From JAJPXC01 sp964562375 (GTDB lineage Bacteria; Bacteroidota; Bacteroidia; Bacteroidales; Muribaculaceae): a stretch of DNA of 8,144 nucleotides. The translations under genes were made by a program, and so were the position numbers. Numbering within the stretch: the first letter of the stretch is position 1; each line of letters begins with the position of its first letter. Location of the stretch: contig CAZLSW010000106.1 in NCBI GenBank assembly GCA_964562375.1, positions 1 to 8,144 of the forward strand, in the 5' to 3' direction. This document shows, in pieces, positions 6,295-8,144 of the stretch. The notes beneath the pieces were generated by a model that was not told the origin of the DNA, searched no databases, and worked only from the letters and a program-made list of their open reading frames with translations.

Positions 6295-8013
6295 ATGCAT
6301 AAATTATTACTCCCCTTGCTAAGCCTCGTGGCCGGCGTGTCGGCCGTTGCCGCTGATTTCTCATGGCCTTCCGCCACGGTCTATTTCCTCATTACCGACC
6401 GTTTTGCCGACGGTGATTCCACCAACAATGTCAACTACGGTCGCATCGTCGATTACGGCAACGACCGGCTGAACGCCGCCACTTTCCACGGTGGCGACCT
6501 TCTCGGAGTGCTCCAAAAAGCACGAGAGGGGTATTTCAGCGACCTCGGCGTGGATGTGGTATGGCTGACCGACGTGTATGAGCAGATTCACGGATGGTCG
6601 GCCGGAAGCGGCGCGGTCAACGATTTTCCCCATTACGGATACCACGGATACTATCCACTGGATTACACTCAGATGGACCGCAACTACGGCACTATCGAGG
6701 ATATGCGCCAACTAGTCGATGAGCTCCACTCCCAGGGTATACGCGTGATGCTGGGTGTCAACTTCAACGACCCCGGGTACCCAACGTTTCTCGACGCCGT
6801 TCAATTGGGATTTGCTCCCACAGGTATGACCGAGGCAGAGGCCGCTCAACACTCCCCCGGCCATAATTATGACCAATGGGCACATTGGTGGGAGTGGCCC
6901 AAATGGTGGGGGCGAGAATGGTTGCGCTGCCCCGACGAGGGATGGGATGAGGCAGACAAGTTGACCTGCACTCTCTATGGGCTCCCCGACTTCAAGGACG
7001 AGAAGACCGAGCCTGTCGCCCTACCCCAATTCCTCAAGGACAAATGGCGACTCGAAGGCTCGGAGAACGATCCCTGGGTAAATCCGTCGGCACGCGACCT
7101 GCGACGCGACCATCCTGACTGGGCTCCTGCCGACTATGTGATAGCTTGGATCGCCTCGTGGGTAGAAGAGCTGGGCATTGACGGTTTTCGATGCGACATC
7201 GTGGAATATGTTCACCTTAATCGTTGGAAACAACTAAGCGAGGCTTGCAACGCCGCCCTCAACCGTTGGCGAAAGCGTCACCCCGACAATCCAGCAGCAT
7301 GCTGGACCGACCCTGTGTATCTAACCGGCGATTTCGACAACGCTTCGATTGACTGCAAACCCGACTATGCCAATGCTGGGTTTTCATCGATGGTCAACTT
7401 CTACTTCCCCAAGCATGGCGACCTCGACGGCATCATCCCTGTGTGGCAAGCCTACGCCGATAGCGTACAGGCCCACCCATGCTGGCATCCCTTCAATTAC
7501 CTCAACAACAGTTACCATCGCGAGGCCGACCCCGATAACATGATCGACTGCGCCACCACCCTATTACTCTCCCCTGGAGTAGCACAGATTTTCTATGGCG
7601 ACGAGACAGGCCGTCGGCCTAATGCGGGAGCGATGGAGAACGTCGACAGCGACCAATCGTTCCGCTCCGACATGAATTGGGCTTCGGTCGACAGCGTCAC
7701 CCTTCGCCATTTCCAACGACTGGGACAAATCCGGCGCCTCCATCCAGTCATCGCTACAGGACGACAAATCGCTATCGACAATCACACCTGCGTCCGCTTG
7801 GACGAAACCGATACCGTCCTTATCCGAGTCAATCCCGATCCGGCCATAGGTATCCCCGTAGCCTCGCTATGGCCTGACGGAACCGCTATCGAGGACCTGT
7901 ACACGGGTCAGACTACCACCGTCACCAACCGAAGAGCCATGCTCCCCACCTATGCCAACAAAGTTGCTGTTCTGCGTCGCGTCCATGCCCCTAAAAGCCT
8001 TTCCGGTCATTAA
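6295..8013 (+). CDS. Secreted MalS-like GH13 alpha-amylase homologue with degenerate active site
   Basis: This is a 572-residue periplasmic protein. Its signal peptide, MHKLLLPLLSLVAGVSAVAA, is cleaved before DFSWP, with no lipobox. It aligns by eye with E. coli periplasmic alpha-amylase MalS over nearly its whole length: VYFLITDRFADGD (29-41), FHGGDL, EQIHGW, YHGYYPLD, GIDGFRCD (294-301), PGVAQIFYGDE and RSDMNW. The active site is altered. The nucleophile D301 and R299 remain. The general acid Glu of MTGEAW is D346 in LTGDF. The SSHD motif of region IV reads NNSY, so His becomes S406 and the stabilising Asp becomes Y407. Region I DVVMNH reads GVNFND, so Asp becomes G154 and His becomes D159. 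The AKH after the nucleophile reads VEY. Normal amylase activity is therefore unlikely; a glucan-binding or sensing role is plausible. The reading frame is intact, so this is not a decaying gene. It follows the LuxR-type regulator and has its own promoter. Confidence 0.88.
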   Translation: MHKLLLPLLSLVAGVSAVAADFSWPSATVYFLITDRFADGDSTNNVNYGRIVDYGNDRLNAATFHGGDLLGVLQKAREGYFSDLGVDVVWLTDVYEQIHGWSAGSGAVNDFPHYGYHGYYPLDYTQMDRNYGTIEDMRQLVDELHSQGIRVMLGVNFNDPGYPTFLDAVQLGFAPTGMTEAEAAQHSPGHNYDQWAHWWEWPKWWGREWLRCPDEGWDEADKLTCTLYGLPDFKDEKTEPVALPQFLKDKWRLEGSENDPWVNPSARDLRRDHPDWAPADYVIAWIASWVEELGIDGFRCDIVEYVHLNRWKQLSEACNAALNRWRKRHPDNPAACWTDPVYLTGDFDNASIDCKPDYANAGFSSMVNFYFPKHGDLDGIIPVWQAYADSVQAHPCWHPFNYLNNSYHREADPDNMIDCATTLLLSPGVAQIFYGDETGRRPNAGAMENVDSDQSFRSDMNWASVDSVTLRHFQRLGQIRRLHPVIATGRQIAIDNHTCVRLDETDTVLIRVNPDPAIGIPVASLWPDGTAIEDLYTGQTTTVTNRRAMLPTYANKVAVLRRVHAPKSLSGH

Positions 8014-8069
8014 GCTCGGGCGATTTCAAAAAAACTTTGCATGACAGCGGAACTATGGCAGATTTGTAT

Positions 8070-8077
8070 TAATTTTG
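8070..8077 (+). promoter_or_regulatory. Outward-facing -7 box next to the right repeat arm
   Basis: TAATTTTG is an exact TAnnTTTG match located 13 bases inside the right inverted-repeat arm and pointing out of the window. No -33 TTTG is found 19-21 bases upstream. A transcript would begin near 8082 and carry the whole repeat arm in its leader. The left end has no equivalent outward-facing box on the minus strand. Confidence 0.4.
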
Positions 8078-8090
8078 CGAAAACGGATAA

Positions 8091-8142
8091 CAATAGTTCG
8101 TTAAAAATTTGAGATAAGGCTAAGCGACTCTTACCGCGAGGC
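8091..8142. repeat. Right arm of the perfect 52-bp inverted repeat
   Basis: This is the exact reverse complement of bases 1-52. Two further bases (CA, 8143-8144) follow before the window ends, so it cannot be told whether the repeat goes on. It lies 77 bases after the MalS-like stop codon and downstream of an outward-facing -7 box. No hairpin terminator for the MalS-like gene is visible between 8014 and 8090. Confidence 0.95.
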
Positions 8143-8144
8143 CA

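Noticed and set aside
1..8142. Composite transposon interpretation of the terminal inverted repeats
   Set aside because: No transposase or other mobility gene lies between the arms, and the bases outside them are not available to check for a target duplication. It remains possible but unsupported.
1..8144. CRISPR array, tRNA or rRNA genes
   Set aside because: No regularly spaced long direct repeats, tRNA-like cloverleaf with a T-loop, or conserved rRNA segment was seen on either strand.

Overview
The window is 8,144 bases of moderately GC-rich bacterial DNA, most likely from a gut-type member of the Bacteroidales (Muribaculaceae or a relative). The support is: promoter -7 boxes of the form TAnnTTTG with no clear Shine-Dalgarno sites; an ECF sigma factor with a Bacteroidetes-style region 4; and a periplasmic glycan/phosphodiester gene set. 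The assignment rests on these features, not on a database match.

Layout, left to right. Bases 1-52 are one arm of a perfect 52-bp inverted repeat; the other arm is at 8091-8142, so the whole gene block sits between the arms. A periplasmic glycerophosphodiester phosphodiesterase (70-813, +) converges on a minus-strand gene at 841-3405 across a shared hairpin terminator. That minus-strand gene encodes a single 854-residue protein that joins a complete ECF sigma factor (residues about 10-180), a hydrophobic segment (about 181-198) and a complete GH65 glycosidase (about 200-854). Upstream of it, also on minus, is an OPA-family organophosphate antiporter (3526-4878). A 574-base intergenic region follows, with short periodic repeats, a small hairpin and a GC-rich multi-hairpin element. 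Then come two plus-strand genes: a LuxR-type regulator (5453-6229) and a secreted MalS-like GH13 protein (6295-8013). Each has its own -7 box, and in both cases the box lies inside the longer reading frame and so fixes the start. The last 130 bases hold a promoter-like box pointing out of the window through the right repeat arm.

How the genes may work together (inference). The phosphodiesterase would release glycerol-3-phosphate in the periplasm and the antiporter could import it. The GH65 domain and the MalS-like protein both belong to alpha-glucan families and both are exported. However, the MalS-like protein has lost most GH13 catalytic residues and looks like a binding or sensing pseudoenzyme. 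The sigma-GH65 chain looks like a one-protein transmembrane switch, with a cytoplasmic sigma factor tied to a periplasmic sugar-active domain. No SusC/SusD pair, FecR anti-sigma factor, transposase or recombinase is present in the window.

The most notable points are the sigma-GH65 fusion, the degenerate MalS-like protein, and the long perfect inverted repeats at both ends, which could mark an invertible segment or simply be the reason the assembly stops here.
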